DNA of 51,110 nt, taken from assembly GCA_000406005.1 (NCBI GenBank), contig ASZN01000012.1, forward strand, positions 1-51,110, in the 5' to 3' direction. This stretch comes from Candidatus Poribacteria bacterium WGA-3G. GTDB taxonomy: Bacteria > Poribacteria > WGA-4E > WGA-3G. Under the pieces are notes generated by a model that did no database searches, was not told where the DNA came from, and saw only the letters and a program-made list of their open reading frames with translations. Shown one piece after another: positions 49,982 through 51,110 of this stretch (position 1 is its first letter; each line of letters begins with the position of its first letter). The position numbers were made by a program, and so were the translations under genes.

Positions 49982-51110
49982 CTATTTCCGAATTAGCATC
50001 TTCCGCGTCGCTGTGAAATCTCCGGCGGTGAAGATATAGAAATAGAGACCACTCGCCACTTTTTCACCGAGTTGATTTCGTCCATCCCAATACGCAGCAC
50101 GGCCACGACTCTTATAAACACCCACAGACTGATGCCCTAATACCAACTGACGGACCGGTACGCCACGTATATCGTAGATCGTCAGGGTCACCTCCGCATC
50201 TTTTGCCAACTGATACGGAATCCACGTCTCTGGGTTGAAAGGGTTCGGATAGTTCGGCAACAATCCTGTCTGATCCGGGACCCCCGCCATTTCTGAGAAC
50301 ATCTCCAGAAATGCTTCAAGCACAGCGAAATGTTTTCGGAACCGGGCATTGGTACCTTCAAAGCGTCTAACGTCGGCAAGGGCAGTGGCGACGTTGCGAG
50401 TGCCGATGCCGCCGGACAGCACGGGTTTCCGCGTCGTGCCAGCACCCATGGGGGCCCCAGCGGCGGCTTGAAGTTCAGCCGCCTGCGCTGCCGCTGCCAA
50501 CAACTCTGCTTTCACCTCTATCAGTGCAGGTATCTCATCACTACTAACAGCATCAATACCTTGGGCAACAGCTGTCATATCCAACAAGTTAACAACACCA
50601 TCGACATTGACATCTGCAGGAAGCGCGACATCTGCCGGCACCTGCGTCCCATAAAAGAGTGCCACAATCGCCAGGTCCACGACAGTGACCCCTCCATCGG
50701 CGTTGACATCCAGATTCGCCGTAACCGTAACCGTGAAGGTTAGCGAGACAGACGCACTGGCGGCATCTGTGGCGGTGTAGGTGAGAGTCGTGGTGCTCAG
50801 CGTCGTCGGTGTGCCACTCAACACCTGTATCGCCGCATCAAACGAAAGTCCCGCGGGTATAGGATCAAGCGTATATGTGTAAGGAGCAGTGCCGCCCGTG
50901 GCGATAGGTAAAGTGAGACTGGCAGGCGTGCCGATGGTGAACGTCTGATTGGCAATGGTACTCGGTCTGAAGGTAACAGGGGCTGCCACGGTAATCGTGA
51001 AAGTCAGCGCGGCATTTCCCCCGGCAGTATCTCTAACAGTATAGGTGATGGGTGTCGCCGGTGCTGCGGTTGTGGGCGTGCCACTGAGCAGCCGCGTGGC
51101 TGGATTAAAC
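49982..51110 (-). CDS. Secreted protein with Ig-like and dockerin-like repeats, N-terminus outside the window
   Basis: The frame is open to the right edge, so the gene starts beyond the window. In reading order: Ig-type (cadherin/putative Ig) repeats ('FTIGTPASLTLPIATGG', 'TYTLDPIPAGLSFDAA'), a dockerin-like pair of Ca-binding loops ('LDVNADGGVTVVDLAIVALF' and 'ADVNVDGVVNLLDMTAVAQG'), a spacer, and the C-terminal 'LLPNYPNPFNPETWIPYQLA', 'VTLTIYDIRGVPVRQL', 'AAYWDGRNQLGEKVASGLYF' and 'TATRKMLIRK'. The last part is a sorting-domain-like tail very common in poribacterial secreted proteins. The protein is likely extracellular and may bind or degrade polysaccharides. Confidence 0.85.
   Translation of the reverse strand, partial: FNPATRLLSGTPTTAAPATPITYTVRDTAGGNAALTFTITVAAPVTFRPSTIANQTFTIGTPASLTLPIATGGTAPYTYTLDPIPAGLSFDAAIQVLSGTPTTLSTTTLTYTATDAASASVSLTFTVTVTANLDVNADGGVTVVDLAIVALFYGTQVPADVALPADVNVDGVVNLLDMTAVAQGIDAVSSDEIPALIEVKAELLAAAAQAAELQAAAGAPMGAGTTRKPVLSGGIGTRNVATALADVRRFEGTNARFRKHFAVLEAFLEMFSEMAGVPDQTGLLPNYPNPFNPETWIPYQLAKDAEVTLTIYDIRGVPVRQLVLGHQSVGVYKSRGRAAYWDGRNQLGEKVASGLYFYIFTAGDFTATRKMLIRK

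Noticed and set aside
1..51110. tRNA or rRNA genes
   Set aside because: I saw no cloverleaf-like intergenic sequence with CCA or rRNA-like blocks; a covariance-model scan would be needed to exclude them fully.

Overview
The window looks like part of a genome of Candidatus Poribacteria or a close relative (sponge-associated or marine uncultured bacteria). The best clue is the last gene. It ends in a C-terminal domain with an 'NYPNPFNPETWIPYQL' motif, a 'YDIRGxxVRQL' strand, 'AYWDGRN' and a final 'TATRKMLIRK', which I associate with poribacterial secreted proteins. The many Gfo/Idh/MocA oxidoreductases, xylose-isomerase-like TIM barrels, SDR enzymes, a sialate O-acetylesterase and a PIG-L deacetylase fit the same lifestyle. 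Taxonomy is inference from sequence style; no marker gene was compared.

Region 1 (1-15.6 kb) is the most unusual part. After a partial DUF4159 gene comes an ECF-type sigma factor fused to a long repeat region and a C-terminal redoxin-like domain. Four ABC-2-type membrane proteins follow, arranged as a tandem duplication of a two-gene pair; the duplication carried along the last 54 bases of the sigma gene. Next is a tight operon: a BlaI/MecI-type repressor, an M56 (BlaR1-like) membrane metallopeptidase fused to pilin-like, TPR and redoxin domains, and a gene with an in-frame TGA. I read this last gene as a bacterial homologue of selenoprotein N fused to a redoxin domain. The TGA lies in a Ser-Cys-Sec-Gly motif and is followed at the right distance by a perfect hairpin with a GGUC apical loop. 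All three redoxin domains of this region lack the first cysteine of the CxxC motif. Three MITE-like elements with TATAGTAAA/TTTACTATA ends sit between the genes.

Region 2 (15.6-29.9 kb) holds mostly metabolic and transport genes: a TIM-barrel isomerase, a secreted PIG-L deacetylase, two Gfo/Idh/MocA oxidoreductases, hisA, an incomplete sugar ABC importer (binding protein and one permease), an FmdB-type zinc ribbon protein, a CDF metal exporter, a ferritin-like protein and an AAA ATPase with a nuclease-like C-terminus. It also contains an EF-Tu-like protein whose G3 and G4 nucleotide-binding motifs are degenerate.

Region 3 (30.1-36.9 kb) is a defence-like island. It has a 968-residue protein combining a PD-(D/E)XK-like N-terminus with an N6-adenine methyltransferase, a truncated second copy of that gene's 3' end, a TIR/deoxyribosyltransferase-like protein with a partner of unknown function, a small protein sharing an N-terminal tag with that partner, and a DUF433/DUF5615 toxin-antitoxin pair.

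Region 4 (36.9-51.1 kb) carries a sialate O-acetylesterase, an SDR enzyme, coaE (probably leaderless), the modABC molybdate importer, another TIM barrel, an uncharacterised protein, a cysteine-synthase-like enzyme, a DUF1015 protein, a CinA N-terminal-domain protein, an IF-1 with a long basic N-terminal extension, a J-domain protein, a second SDR, and the partial secreted Ig/dockerin-like protein. I found no rRNA, tRNA or CRISPR array.
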